A stretch of 22,500 bases of DNA from Trachelipus rathkii (GCA_015478945.1 JABUQX010038987.1:1-22500), one strand, 5' to 3'; counted from the stretch's first letter, positions 1-9,409 are shown. Program-made: numbers and translations. The notes: a model not told the origin generated them from the letters alone.

Positions 1-118
1 ATATATATATTATATATATATATTATTATATATATATATAGTATATATTATATTATTATATATATATATATATATTATATATAGTGATATAATATATAAT
101 TTATTATATTAGGACTAT
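1..118. repeat. degenerate (TA)n microsatellite
   Basis: Almost pure alternating T and A, with occasional TTA/ATT slips and single G interruptions. It has no coding value. It continues off the left window edge. Confidence 0.9.
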
Positions 119-210
119 AGTTTGTAGATTGTGATCAGTAACTTTGCGAGGTTTTCTATGCGAGTACGTTGAGCCAAGTTTCTTGCGTTTAGAGTCGCCA
201 TTAGGGTCGA

Positions 211-248
211 GACTCTCTCTCTTCTCTCTCTCTCTCTCTTCTCTCTCT
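211..248. repeat. (CT)n microsatellite
   Basis: A CT-dinucleotide run broken by a few TT steps. It sits between 90 bases of mixed sequence and a long (TA)n block. Together with the TTAGG block further right, it mirrors the (TA)n-(GA)n-TTAGG arrangement at 9191-9832. Confidence 0.9.
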
Positions 249-540
249 ATATACTTTATATGAAGCTATATAATTATTTTATATAATATTTTCTATATAG
301 TTATCATATATATATATATATAGTATATTATAGTATAATAATATAGGTAATATAATATTAACTATAATAATTATTATTTATATACATTATATATATGATA
401 TTTAGTATATATATATATATTATATATATTAATAATATAATTAGTATATTTATATATAACTATATATATATATATTATATATATATTTTATATATATATA
501 TATATAATATATATTTATATATGATATATTATATTTTAAT
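249..540. repeat. degenerate (TA)n block
   Basis: An extended TA-rich tract with short AT-only interruptions (TAGTATA, ATAATAA). The Tyr/Ile-rich open frame across 395-619 is a product of this repeat, not a gene. Confidence 0.9.
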
Positions 541-625
541 CACTACTTATTTCGTTTTTCAGATAATTTTTTCTTTAATTTTTGTTATTATTTGGTTTTA
601 TTTTATACTAAGTTATTAAATTTAG

Positions 626-708
626 TTGTTAGGTTAGGTTAGTACGTTAAGTTGAACCTTAGGCGCTAACCTACCTAACCTAACTTAAATCTTAACTTAA
701 CTTAACCT
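626..708. repeat. interstitial telomere-like repeat, TTAGG then CCTAA (inverted)
   Basis: At 626-658 there are TTAGG-type units (TTGTTAGGTTAGGTTAGTA, then degenerate TTAAG units). At 667-708 the complementary strand motif appears (TAACCTACCTAACCTAAC, then CTTAACTTAACTTAACC). The two halves face each other around about 8 bases and could pair as a hairpin. TTAGG is the usual arthropod telomere unit. The degeneracy points to an old interstitial copy rather than a chromosome end. Confidence 0.75.
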
Positions 709-2239
709 TCGTCAAGAGCTTTTACAAATACTTTCATCAAACCAAGTTGATAAATTGTGTCAAAAGTGGAGAAAGACAAACTTGCGGATTCACCATCTTC
801 TTCCCTGAACTTTGGTTAAGGATAATCATTTTGGCCACTTTTTCTGAATGTATGTGATTTTTTCTGTTCTTGGCTGTGACCAATTTTTGCAGAGCGATGC
901 ATAGTTCAGAATTGTTCGTGTAAGTAGCAGTTATACACCTGTTAATGTATTAGTCATGATGTATACACCTCACCTTAAAGTTGCATTTAAATACTTTAAA
1001 GTACAGTGTATATACGTTTAACTGATATTGAATATCATAAACTTCGGTATTCCTTGGATTTATTCTTATTCGCAGAATATGCTTCATGGACTCACGGATC
1101 TTACACTTTTAATAATAAGGAGCAGCACTGCAATGAGACTACGTTTGAGGAAAACTAATAAACTTAGAGCGTCAACTCTGTGATTTATGCTTCTGTAGTC
1201 AAAATGCCTGTCCCAAATAGGCTTCATTTAACATAACACAGCAATTATCAATTTCCATCTTTCTGCGAAAGTAGTTGCCAAAAGACTGTCTGCTGTCGTG
1301 ATCTGAAATGGAAATAGGATTGTGTTGCCATTTCTCTGTTATATATCAGTTTAATCTTTATTGTGTTTAGCTAAGCGGAATTCTATTAGTCTTGGCTTGT
1401 TTGGAGAGCTCTTGGATGTCTCCGTGACAATATGATCAGAGTTAGCTCCTCCTTGTGAGTTTCCAGTGGTTAGGTGTGCCACGGAGGCATGTCATATTGA
1501 GTGGGTTGCATTGGGGTTCTCTATTACTGAGCTAGGCATGATCTTGATCACATCTGTGGATGTAGTTCGTAGGGGAACTTTTCTTGGATCATCGTGGGGT
1601 CAATATATATCACTCTGAGTCAATCAGTAATAATTCATCGACTAAGGAAGAATTACTAATATGAATGTAGGAACTTGGACACATTGAGCGTGTGTAGGTA
1701 ATTGGATACTATGGACACATAATGTATTGGATTTATAAGTTGAGATAGAGTAACCACTACACATTTCATCAAACTAGAAAGTAACAATCACCGTTACGTG
1801 ATTGAATTTGTCGGTATCCGCCTAAAATCATAGAGTACAAAGCAAAATTTCTATACAAGCTACGTTGTTTATCCTTTTAAACCAGTTTTCTCCAGATTCC
1901 ATGGAATCGAGAATTTGCTAGTATATAACTTATCCTGTCCCCTAACTTTACATCCAAATTACAATTCATGAAGCTGTCTTAACTATAATGTGATCAAAGC
2001 TACATTGATTTATGCTTGTTTTAATCATGTAAGTTCATCCACACACATAAACAAAATAGGTTGAATTCTTATTTTTACACTGACCGTGGACATATAAGAT
2101 CTATGACAGCAGTATATAGCTTGTTGCTAATACAAATTATACTTTATTATATGTTTTATATGCAAAAGTTTTAATAGATATTCGATATATGTTATTTATA
2201 TATGTGATCCTCTTTTCTTCATTGTTTGTGTTTTTATGT
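709..2239. other. AT-rich sequence, nothing recognised
   Basis: About 1.5 kb of mixed, moderately AT-rich sequence. Every frame on both strands is broken by stops at short intervals. I recognise no protein motif, RNA gene, terminal repeat or tandem structure. The least broken frames lie around 1365-1600 on both strands and still contain an in-frame stop. It may be old transposon-derived filler, intron or intergenic DNA; the sequence does not say which. Confidence 0.5.
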
Positions 2240-2430
2240 TTTATATTTATTAGAATAATATATATATTTAATACTATATAGTATATATCATTATATTATA
2301 TTTTATATTATATTATTATTACTATTTTTAGGGATAATTTTTTAGGGATATATAATATATATATAGCCAATTGTTATTTATGCTATTATATTATTATTTA
2401 TATTACTTTTTAAATTATATATTTAAACAG
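2240..2430. repeat. TA-rich low-complexity tract at the 3' end of LINE copy A
   Basis: (TA)n and TTA-rich sequence with two GGGATA interruptions. It directly abuts the 3' end of the minus-strand LINE that begins at 2431, in the place where a poly(A) tail would be expected. Confidence 0.8.
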
Positions 2431-4135
2431 TTTGTCAACCACCACTCCGGGCGTAAAGCCTATACAAGAGGATGGATTGTTGACACTCCTCAGAAGTACT
2501 ATACATAACTTCATAAACGTCAAATTAACCAGATGAGCACATGTAACTCATGAGCTTTGAAAGTGCGGAGTGAGATCAAATTTCTTCAGCATGGAAACAA
2601 AGAAGATGGAAGAAAATTCCACCAGAACAGAAGTGGCTGGAAAAGAAGGAAGCACCGCAGCCGAACTAGCCTGGAGTTGCCAATGATCCACACTAGAATC
2701 TTATGCAGCTAGACGACCATGCCCTCTGTGCTACGAGGATCGTCGTAAAGGGTGTAGGTACGTAGCTTGTGAAGCTTCCGCTACGAGCAACCTGCTGCTG
2801 TCGGTAATCCAGTTATTAAAAGAGTAAAGCATCCTAACATCGCGACCGCATTAAAGATAGGAGGTAAGTGAAAGTGGAAAGTTACGGACAGTTTATAGTC
2901 TCCTTTGGCCTTTTGACGGCGACCTTCTGGTGCGCGGAAAAGCCACGGTGTGAAAGCCGAGCCCCGCCGCGGCAGATATGAGAACGAGTACTGTGGTTTG
3001 GCCCATATCAAGGGCGGATGGAAGGAACCTTGTTTTTATGAATGGCTGGAGCAACTGAGGAAGAGGAAGAAAAGAGTCTCGCAAGTCTAAAACAGACCCC
3101 CAGTGTTTACATTGTGAGGCTCTCCCTAATTTGCAACCGTTATTTGTTGATGTGAGGTTTCAAAGACTTTTTTGGCTATGTTTAATGACAAGGATGTTTA
3201 ATTTTGTAATCAGGCAAATTCTTCCTCCTCCACACATTAGGATATAAGAATGTCTGGAAGGTGTTATTTGGAAGAGGGAATATATTGTATGAAGTTGGTT
3301 ATAAAGAATTGAATATCCAGGTTGAGACGGATCCCACCCGGAAATCCACTATCCAGATTCAGCGAGAATAAATCGGAAAGAAGAATAAGACGAGAGGTAA
3401 TTCTAGAAGAAAAAGAGGAGAGCAGAATTGAAATGAGTTTGAAGAATGAAGGGTAAGAGTCATTGGCATTACGAAGTGGATAGGAGTTAGATGATGCAGG
3501 TAGATGAAAGATTCCAATAATGAAAAATAAGAAATTAATATTAGGATAAGACGAAACCCTGAGAACAACCACAATTGCATGAAAAAAAAGAAGAAGTCGC
3601 TCCGTCAACAACAGCCGACATTGATCGATTTGAGAGAAAACTTAGAAATAATACAAGTGAGAGGAAACCCAAAGGAAAGGGAGCTTGGAGAGCCAGTGGC
3701 GCGTGCCAATACCCGTAGTCAACTGCTTTGGATAGTGTCAAGGCGCCACCTACGCAAGTACTCCATTAGTTCCTAAGGAGCGGAAAAACCAATGAAATCA
3801 GTAAGAATAGGAAAGTATGATCGTCCAGTTTAGACCTTCGAGTCAGCCGAAAAACCGTACTGCGATCGAGAGAAGGGTGAGGATGCAGATTATCCAGTGA
3901 ATTGAATCTAAAGGAAATGAAGAGTTAGAAGGGAAGGGTTTCAAAAGATGCTTAGGGAGTAGAATTCATGGTCTTACAGCGGCCGCGATAGTTAGGAGAG
4001 AGGGATGGAGGTTACTGACTTTTCATCCCTTGTTGTGGGCATATATTCAAGGAATCCGGTTGGGGGACAGTGTTGCGTGTGGCCTGTCGCACTACTGAAA
4101 GGAAAGGTTAGTATTGAGACATAGAGAATTTAGTT
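2431..4135 (-). mobile_element. jockey-like non-LTR retrotransposon, copy A (5'-truncated, decayed)
   Basis: A minus-strand LINE remnant. Its 3' end carries a short untranslated region whose last bases (GCCCGGAGTGGTGGTTGAC in the minus sense, near 2436-2456) match the ends of copies B and C. The coding end of RT ORF2 (about 2528-2640, minus) aligns with 9008-9120 of copy B and 20590-20710 of copy C. Similarity runs up to about 4100, in the RT finger region, so the endonuclease half is missing. This is typical of 5' truncation during target-primed reverse transcription. Many frameshifts and stops show that it is dead. The 5' limit is approximate because similarity fades into unassigned GC-rich sequence. 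Confidence 0.8.
2528..4100 (-). pseudogene. reverse transcriptase (ORF2) pseudogene of LINE copy A
   Basis: Reading from high to low coordinates on the minus strand, these pieces are visible. There is a degraded proline-lysine-lysine-glycine loop near 4030. An N-Y-R segment near 3975-3985 corresponds to the NYRPIAL box of the family. A damaged motif A at about 3705-3740 has LSKAVD preserved, but the first catalytic Asp is put out of frame by compensating indels. LSNRSMSAVVDGATSS lies at about 3600-3650 with a degraded PQGS-type box after it. The catalytic F/Y-A-D-D box reads N-A-N-D at 3459-3470. A C-terminal SHIxxGG-like segment sits near 2950-2980. RT would copy the element RNA at the nicked target site; this copy cannot. 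Reading frame changes are frequent, so the product is reconstructed only by eye from separate frames. Confidence 0.75.
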
Positions 4136-4364
4136 GACCGAGGGGCGGGGTCAGCACGACGGAAGCACATTCCCGTCAAAAAGTGTGCTGGTAAGGAACG
4201 GGCCATCCTCGGGCCATTCCGGAAGAAAGGCCCGGTATTTCTAAAGTACGGAGTCCGTTAAGGGCCGCTCTATTTCATTATAGCTCGGCCGTTTCTCTTC
4301 CTTTCGGTCAAGTGTTCCTCCTTCAGAATGCCTCCTTAACGTAATTCAAATTTATGAAACAGAT
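4136..4364. other. GC-rich segment of unknown origin
   Basis: A locally GC-rich stretch between the 5' limit of LINE copy A and the AT-rich foldback repeat. It contains a short direct repeat (CGGGCCAT at about 4198-4205 and 4209-4217) followed by an overlapping CCGG...CCGG inverted motif. It may be more of LINE copy A, in a section the other copies do not let me check, or unrelated DNA. No protein motif is recognised. Confidence 0.35.
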
Positions 4365-4387
4365 CCTTGAGAAATTTTTTCGTAAGA

Positions 4388-4570
4388 ACATTGCTGGAAA
4401 TGTGGTACCAATTTTAGGGGGCCGAAAATGTGGTAAAAAAAAAAAGAAAAAAAAAAAAAAAAAAAAATATATATGATATATATCTCAAAAACTACAGAAG
4501 CTATACAGCGAAAAAGGAATACATTTTTGAATCTGTAAAACTTTTAGATAGGAAAATGTAAAAAACACAT
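4388..4570 (+). repeat. left terminal units L1 and L2 of foldback copy 1
   Basis: Two related direct units are separated by a poly(A)/(TA)n stretch (4436-4480). Shared landmarks are ACATT at the start, a C/G-N-AATTTTNGGGGG-type or ACTTTTAGATAGG middle, and AAAATGT followed by an A run. The 4482-4520 segment (CTCAAAAACTACA...AAAAAGGAAT) is the complement of 5251-5293 on the right side. Confidence 0.55.
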
Positions 4571-4707
4571 AAAAAAATTAAAAAATTAGTTATGCTAATA
4601 ATTATAGTAATACGATTAGAGAGCGCTACTTTAAGGAGACCTTTTATTGTTACTCTTAAAATAAATAGACTTCTATTAATTTTGCTTTTTTCTTTTACTA
4701 AAAGAAG

Positions 4708-4942
4708 AACCCCAAGGTATACCGGCAACCGATGGCAGGAGCGGGTCTCTCGGCCTTCGGGGAACTACGGGTAGGACTAATTCCCCCTCCTGGGGATGGG
4801 TCCTCGCCGGAAACCCCGCTCTTTGTATTTGGCCGTGTGCGCGGGGAAGGGTTCCTCCTCTGCCACCTTTCCCTATGCGAGGGTAGGAGACGTCCCTCTC
4901 CCCTGTGTTCGCCCGTAACGGCTCGTAAGCCCCCTTACATTA
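4708..4942 (+). repeat. GC-rich core, copy 1 (longest)
   Basis: A GC-rich island in AT-rich surroundings, entered through TTTTTTCTTTTACTAAAAG. Landmarks are AACCGATGG at about 4727, TCTCGGCCTTCGGGGAAC at about 4747, GTATTTGG...GTGTGCGCGGGG near 4827, ACGTCCCTCTCCCCTGTGTT near 4890 and CGGCTCGTAAGCCCCCTTA at about 4918-4936. The first and last landmarks recur at 10131-10253. The middle and last ones recur on the minus strand at 13655-13762. The 98-codon open frame across 4732-5028 reads through the island into poly(TA) and is not conserved in the other copies, so I do not call it a gene. Confidence 0.7.
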
Positions 4943-5054
4943 GCCTAGTTGTAAAATACTTACAAATAATATATATATATATTATGTCCTTGCTCCTAAA
5001 GAAAAAAAATAGCTTAGATATATTTTAATTTTTATTTATTTATTACTTTATTTA

Positions 5055-5300
5055 TTTTTTTACATAATTTCTCTAAAGCATAAAAAGATTTATACAAGAT
5101 TCCAAAATATGATATTCCGTTTATACGCATAGTGCTATTGTAGTTGTTTTGAAGGATATGATTTTGTTTTTATTTGTTTATATTATGTTTTAATTTTTAT
5201 TTATTTTTTAACATTTTTCCGCCCAAATTTTGCCAGGATACCAACAATGTAATTACTCTTTTTTCCTGATTAACTATTGTAACGTTTTTTGAGATATTGA
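5055..5300 (-). repeat. right terminal units R1 and R2 of foldback copy 1
   Basis: These two units run opposite to L1/L2. R2 (5204-5300) is clear: an A/T run, ACATTTTTCCGCCCAAA, AACAATGTAATTACTC, CTATTGTAACGTTTTTTGAG. R1 (5055-5155) is weaker but keeps TTTTTTTACAT, AAAATATGATATTCCG and GCTATTGTAGTTGTTTTGA. R2 aligns with 10758-10850 of foldback copy 2. Confidence 0.55.
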
Positions 5301-5348
5301 TGAATATACGATATATATAGTTTATCAGCTTAAAACAAATATCACCTA

Positions 5349-5515
5349 TATTATAGTAATAGTAATATATATATATATAGTAATTATATAGTAATAATAT
5401 ATATTATATATATACTATATATAAGTATATTAAATATTATATATATATAATAGTATATATAATTAATAATATAGTATATATATATATATATCTAATAATA
5501 TATATATGGTTTATT
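5349..5515. repeat. degenerate (TA)n block
   Basis: TA dinucleotides with TAATA and TAGTA slips. It directly follows the right end of foldback copy 1, as the (TA)n at 10896 follows copy 2. Confidence 0.9.
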
Positions 5516-5604
5516 TTTTCATTAAAAATATTCCTAGGTTTTAAATTTAAAGGTTTTTAGGCATTACTGAATAACTTTATACCTTCTTTCTCCTTTGGGA
5601 TATT

Positions 5605-6600
5605 TTGATCATGCTTGTAATTCTGTCTGAGGTGTTGTTGCTTTTTTGTTTGGCTGTTGACTGTGTGTGCGTGTATGATGGCGGGATTTGCCACGGGCGT
5701 CAGGACCGCTTTCATTTGACTTTACCCAACAGTCTGCTTGCTACTGTAAAACGTTTACATCCGTGGAATATCCGCACCTTCTCTACATCTAACCCTAATC
5801 TTTTGCTCTGGTCTGAGACTCAGATGGCTAAGAATTATCCTCTAACTCCGGTTAATATATCAACTACTACAACTTATTTCTAAATTTCCGTCTGAAGGGT
5901 GGACGTATGTGCCTAATGTAAACATACCAGCTCCTGTAAACGATGGTCTCGAGAATCCCTGAGAGTCAATGCCCTAATTTGTTCGCCATTGTTTCTGTGT
6001 CTTAATATTATTCGTATTCCCTGTCTTACTACAATAGTCTTGTGCTTCTGCTACTCCGCTCACATCATATAACAGAAACAGATGTGTACATGACTGTTTC
6101 CTGCATGGCGTACTACTGTAATCATCTGATGGATCTGTTTATACCTCTTGCGTCATCCAAATACTGACAGGTTTCCTCTATTTCGGAGGGATTTCAGATG
6201 TACACAACCCACTGAATGGTTGGGGCCTCTTCATGCTGCATTTAGGCGGGAAGGAGAGCGCGAAATCATTCAGTATCTCACGACCCTCTGGAAGCAAACT
6301 ATATTAAAGAGACAACAACACATTCTTCGGACTCTGTCGTCAAACCAAGATTCTTGACTTACTCTGTTGACCCGCTATGTATTCACGTCACTAAGTTTCC
6401 TTCTCTCTTTTATATAAAGATTCACCGAACTCCAAATTCCGCCCTATCGGTTTATAAATGCTACTTCACAGACCTTATTAATTCTCTTAATGTTATACTT
6501 TATCTCTACCATAACGAGCGGTCAGTGACGCTAACTCCTATCGTTTTTCTGGGACTTTTCCAAATCGGGGCTGGACATTGGGCGAGTGCGTTTGCTATCT
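5605..6600 (+). pseudogene. LINE endonuclease domain pseudogene (copy B)
   Basis: The frame from 5605 contains WNIRTFSTSNPNLLLWSETQ at 5764-5823. This matches the start of LINE apurinic endonucleases: the Asn of N-I-R and the Glu of S-E-T are metal and catalytic ligands. After several frame changes, RDFRCTQPTEWLG at 6187-6225 stands where the family has a D-F-N-x-H-x-x-W-x-G box. The Asn is replaced by Arg and the His is lost, so the domain should be inactive. The final S-D-H box is not convincingly seen. In an active element this domain nicks the target DNA to prime reverse transcription. The open frames 6148-6357 and 6354-6608 are pieces of it in different frames. Confidence 0.65.
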
Positions 6601-6639
6601 ACGTCTAACTACAAGTGGAGTGACTGTCTTGTTGTACCT

Positions 6640-7066
6640 TCTGTAAGACTTGCTTTTCGGAATTCTGCGCTTGGAAATGGGTGAGCTTGTATTATCTTGT
6701 CGATGGGATGAGTCTTAGGTTATATCTATCTTCCCGAACTAAATCTTTGTTCTCCTCAAAAGTCCATGGTTCGTTAGTCGTGCTTGTTCTCTTGTGCACG
6801 CATCTGTCAGTGCATAGCAGACAGTTGCGTGAATCCACGCGTCGGATGGTTAGAAATTCTATCTCCTATCAACTCTCGCTGATTTTCATTCCAGCTAGAA
6901 ATCGGTGTGGCAGGGGGAGGATATCTTTTCGACGACTTAAAGCGGACTTTCATTTTAAATTCAACGAAGTGAGCTGATTCCTCCTTGTTCTCTCTACTGA
7001 CAAATATTCTGGCCTCTTGCAATAAATATCTCTATACACTTCTGTAAATTTCATCTTTTCCTAGGC
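6640..7066 (+). pseudogene. linker between endonuclease and RT (LINE copy B)
   Basis: The frame at 6681-6977 ends with FIPARNRCGRGRISFRRLKA (about 6881-6940). This matches a basic A-R-N-R-C...K/R-x-x-F segment that precedes RT in jockey-like proteins. A similar RCRAIIRQAKRAF segment occurs in copy C around 22330-22375 on the minus strand. The start of this block (6640-6720) is not assigned. Confidence 0.5.
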
Positions 7067-8250
7067 TTTATTCGTCGTGATGGTTCTGTTGCTAATATTT
7101 TGCCAACTTGTAAAAGGCCATTCTGCTTCCGTCCTCTTCTATTTTTGCGCTGCTCGCATGCTAGGAGCTCTCAGACGATTCCGGCAATTCCGTGCTTCCT
7201 GCATCTGTCTCCTCTCAGGTGTCCAATGCTTTTGCCTGTGATTGCATTTGATCGGGTGCATGGTGCTTTCTTTGTAATATCTATTATGAACGTTAGGAAG
7301 CCGGTTGGCCCGGATGGCATTCCTCCCATTTAGAGTTTTTGAGGAGTTGTGCATTCTCGTACTGACCTCATGCGCCGTCGGGTCAACGTATTATTTCCTC
7401 TTTATTGCCTTCAATTACGTAGCAGCTTTCCCTCAGTGGTTGGAAGCGTTTTTCTGCCATATGTCCAACCTACTTACGATCAAAAAGTGACCAGCCTGCT
7501 CTGACCTCCTTCCCAAACTATTGCGACTCAGAGCACAAGCTTCCCGACCTGTGGGCTACGAGGAGCTTTTTTGAACTACCTCTCTTCTCAACTGCTCACT
7601 TCTTTCAACCGTATCTCTGTGCGAATCTCATTCCCTTCTTTTCCGATCGTCCAGTAGCGTGCCCTTTTCCTTTCCCGGTCGTCGAGGTCCTACTTGGCGA
7701 TTACTACTTTCCTGTTTAACAGCATTTATGTGCTTTTCCGCCTTCCGGAACTCCCGGTCGGTGCCCAACTTGCGTGGTGGCACTTGACAGATCCAAAGCA
7801 TTTGACCGGGTTCCTCGGCCACAGTCACTTCTCTATGCTCTTTGAGCTCGCCAACCATTTTAATTACCCAAGCTCCCCTCTCTTTGGGTTTACTCCTTGC
7901 ATACAGAATTATGCTTAACAAATTCAATATGTTCTAGCTTCCTCTTGATTGCTCAATATTCGACTCATACTCGCGCTGTTGTTGTGAGTTGGGGGCCGAA
8001 CCTGTCTTCTTTTTTTCTGTCCAAGTAATAGTGGTGTTCTCAAAGGGTCTGTCTTGATCTCTTCTTACTTTATTTCCTCTGGCTTTTTATTAATGGAATC
8101 CCTTCTCACGCTGCAACATGAACTAACTACTAATCCACATCGTAATGCCGATGACTCGACTTCATTCTTGCAACTAATTTTCAGAGTGCTAGACTCATTC
8201 TTACTTCTCGAAAATATTGTTGGTGGAATGGGCCTTTTTCCGTCTTAACT
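7067..8250 (+). pseudogene. LINE reverse transcriptase pseudogene (copy B)
   Basis: Recognisable pieces lie in several frames. FIRRDGSVA is at 7067-7093, a pre-RT segment shared with other copies. GPDGIPP is at 7307-7327, the RT finger signature. VVALDRSKAFDRV is at 7774-7812; this is motif A and its catalytic Asp is intact. NSGVLKGSVL is at about 8027-8056, a degraded PQGS box. NADDSTSF is at 8144-8167; this is the catalytic box, with both Asp kept but the aromatic residue replaced by Asn. The order and spacing are those of a jockey-clade RT. Frameshifts between the pieces make it non-functional. Of the three copies this one keeps most catalytic Asp residues. Confidence 0.75.
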
Positions 8251-8639
8251 CGTTTCCGATTCCTATTTCTTCTTGCTGATATTAAAGAACTGGACAGAAT
8301 TTTCCCCGCCCGGGTGGGGTCGTCTCAAACTTGTGAAATATAAAAAAGCAAGGAATATCTATATAACTTCTATATGTATAATTTGCCGATGACGCTAATA
8401 GTGGTGTTTCATTGAGATACACTTCATACACAATGTACGTCTATACAAGAAACACCTTCTACATTCTACAACTGTTCCCCCCCCTATCTCTTTGAACGGT
8501 TCTCTCGTCTCTCTCCTGTTGACCTTAATCATTTAAATCCATAGAATGGTGCTTGGAAACCTCACATCACAACGGTGACTAGGGGGCGGCCTCAAGAAAC
8601 TGGGAGTTCTGGTGTTAGCAACTGCGAGACCTGTCTTTT
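8251..8639 (+). other. poorly recognisable interior of LINE copy B
   Basis: This is where the RT thumb and following region should lie. A few residues (around 8275-8300) might match, but 8335-8520 is AT-rich and not recognised. It may hold a small insertion or heavily mutated sequence. Confidence 0.35.
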
Positions 8640-9120
8640 TTTCCTCTTCCAAGTTGCTCCAGCTATACAAGGTCTCATCCGCCCTTGTATGAGTACTGCT
8701 CTCATATCTGGGGGGCTCTGTTTTCACCGCGGCTTTTGGATAGGGTAGAGTCAAAGGCCAAAAGCTTGGATAAACTGTCCTGTTGTTTCTAGTCACTGAC
8801 CTCCTTATCTTTGGCGGCGCGATGGTTGTGGTGCTGTTTATCTCTTTCTATTAGGTACGTAGCGTCAGTGCTCGAGGGAGCTTTCCAGCTCGCGTACCAC
8901 CACCTTACGACGACCCAACGAAGCACAAGGGGTGGCGTGTGTCGGCACAGAGTTTTGGATATGTAGCACTCCAGACTGTTCGGCTGCGGTGCTTCCCTTC
9001 TTGTCCTGCACCTCTGTTCTGTGGAATTCTCTTCCATCTTCGTGTTTCCTGCTGAATTTTGAATTTAATCCCTCCACTTTAAAGCCTGCGTCTGTGCCTC
9101 ATCTGCGTAATTTGCGTTAG
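8640..9120 (+). pseudogene. C-terminal domain of LINE ORF2 (copy B)
   Basis: EYCSHIWGG (about 8692-8717), then LDRVESKAKSL (about 8737-8768) after a frame change, match the segment that follows RT in the family. The final frame (8932-9120) has LWNSLPSS at about 9017-9040 and ends at a stop at 9118. The same end is aligned in copies A and C. The segment may help bind the element RNA in active relatives, but the sequence does not show this. Confidence 0.65.
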
Positions 9121-9190
9121 ATGAATATTTTAGACGTTCAACACCCCCTCCTTGATAGGGCTCTGCCCGTGAGCGGCGGTGTCAGGTGTA

Positions 9191-9352
9191 AAAATATGAT
9201 ATATTATATATATATATAGTATTAGTATATATATATAAAAAATAAGATATATTATAATATATATAATAATAAGTATATAAATATATATTATTATATAATA
9301 TATATATATTATATATATAATAGTATATATATATAGTATATATAATATATAT
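9191..9352. repeat. degenerate (TA)n block after LINE copy B
   Basis: (TA)n with AATAATA slips. It directly follows the 3' tail TGTAAAAATATGATATA of copy B. The Tyr/Ile-rich minus-strand frames here are products of the repeat. Confidence 0.9.
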
Positions 9353-9355
9353 GGA

Positions 9356-9409
9356 GGCAAGAGAGAGAGAGGCAGCAGAGAGACGGAGAGAGAGGAGCAC
9401 AGGAGATTG

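Larger units (their letters stand above)
4365..5348 (+). mobile_element. inverted-end AT-rich repeat with GC-rich core ('foldback' copy 1), non-autonomous
   Basis: The left side has two direct units, L1 (4388-4440) and L2 (4482-4570). Each reads ACATT..., then a middle block, then GGAAAATGTAAAAAA or GAAAATGTGGTAAAAAA. L2 is preceded by ATCTCAAAAACTACA. The right side has two units in the opposite orientation, R1 (5055-5155) and R2 (5204-5300). R2 reads TTTTAACATTTTTCCGCCC...CAACAATGTAATTACTC and then TTTTTTGAGATAT. The reverse complement of R2 aligns with L1 and L2. Between them lie AT-rich arms and the GC-rich core. No coding frame is convincing. The structure resembles a foldback or MITE-like non-autonomous element. 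The exact ends and any target-site duplication cannot be fixed, because TA-rich sequence flanks it on the right. Orientation is arbitrary and defined by the core. Confidence 0.55.
5590..9190 (+). mobile_element. jockey-like non-LTR retrotransposon, copy B (near full-length, decayed)
   Basis: A plus-strand LINE remnant of about 3.6 kb, close to the usual size of the coding part of a jockey-clade element. In order it holds an apurinic-type endonuclease (about 5764-6600), a linker with an ARNRC-like segment (about 6890-6945), RT (about 7067-8250) and a C-terminal domain ending at the stop at 9118-9120. A short 3' region (TGCCCGTGAGCGGCGGTG, about 9165-9182) follows and is shared with copies A and C. 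The tail then passes into (TA)n instead of a clean poly(A). Frameshifts and stops occur about every 50-100 codons. No ORF1 (gag-like) is recognised upstream of 5590; it is either lost or too decayed. Confidence 0.8.

Noticed and set aside
395..619. Tyr/Ile-rich frames in (TA)n blocks (also 9130-9400 minus and 18655-18957 plus)
   Set aside because: They are direct translations of TA dinucleotide repeats with slips; no conserved sequence and no gene context.
1365..1600. Partly open frames on both strands in the AT-rich left region
   Set aside because: An in-frame stop, no start context, no recognised motif; stop density over the wider region is no lower than in the rest of the non-coding DNA in any decisive way.
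4708..4942. Fragment of ribosomal RNA, suggested by the GC-rich sequence
   Set aside because: No rRNA segment is recognised, and the flanks are inverted AT-rich repeat arms shared with copy 2.
4732..5028. 98-codon plus-strand frame across the GC-rich core
   Set aside because: The frame runs from the GC island into (TA)n and is not kept in core copies 2 and 3, so it is probably a by-product of GC-rich sequence.
7139..7927. Minus-strand frames of 71-99 codons opposite LINE copy B
   Set aside because: They are antisense shadows of the plus-strand RT pseudogene, which carries the recognisable motifs.
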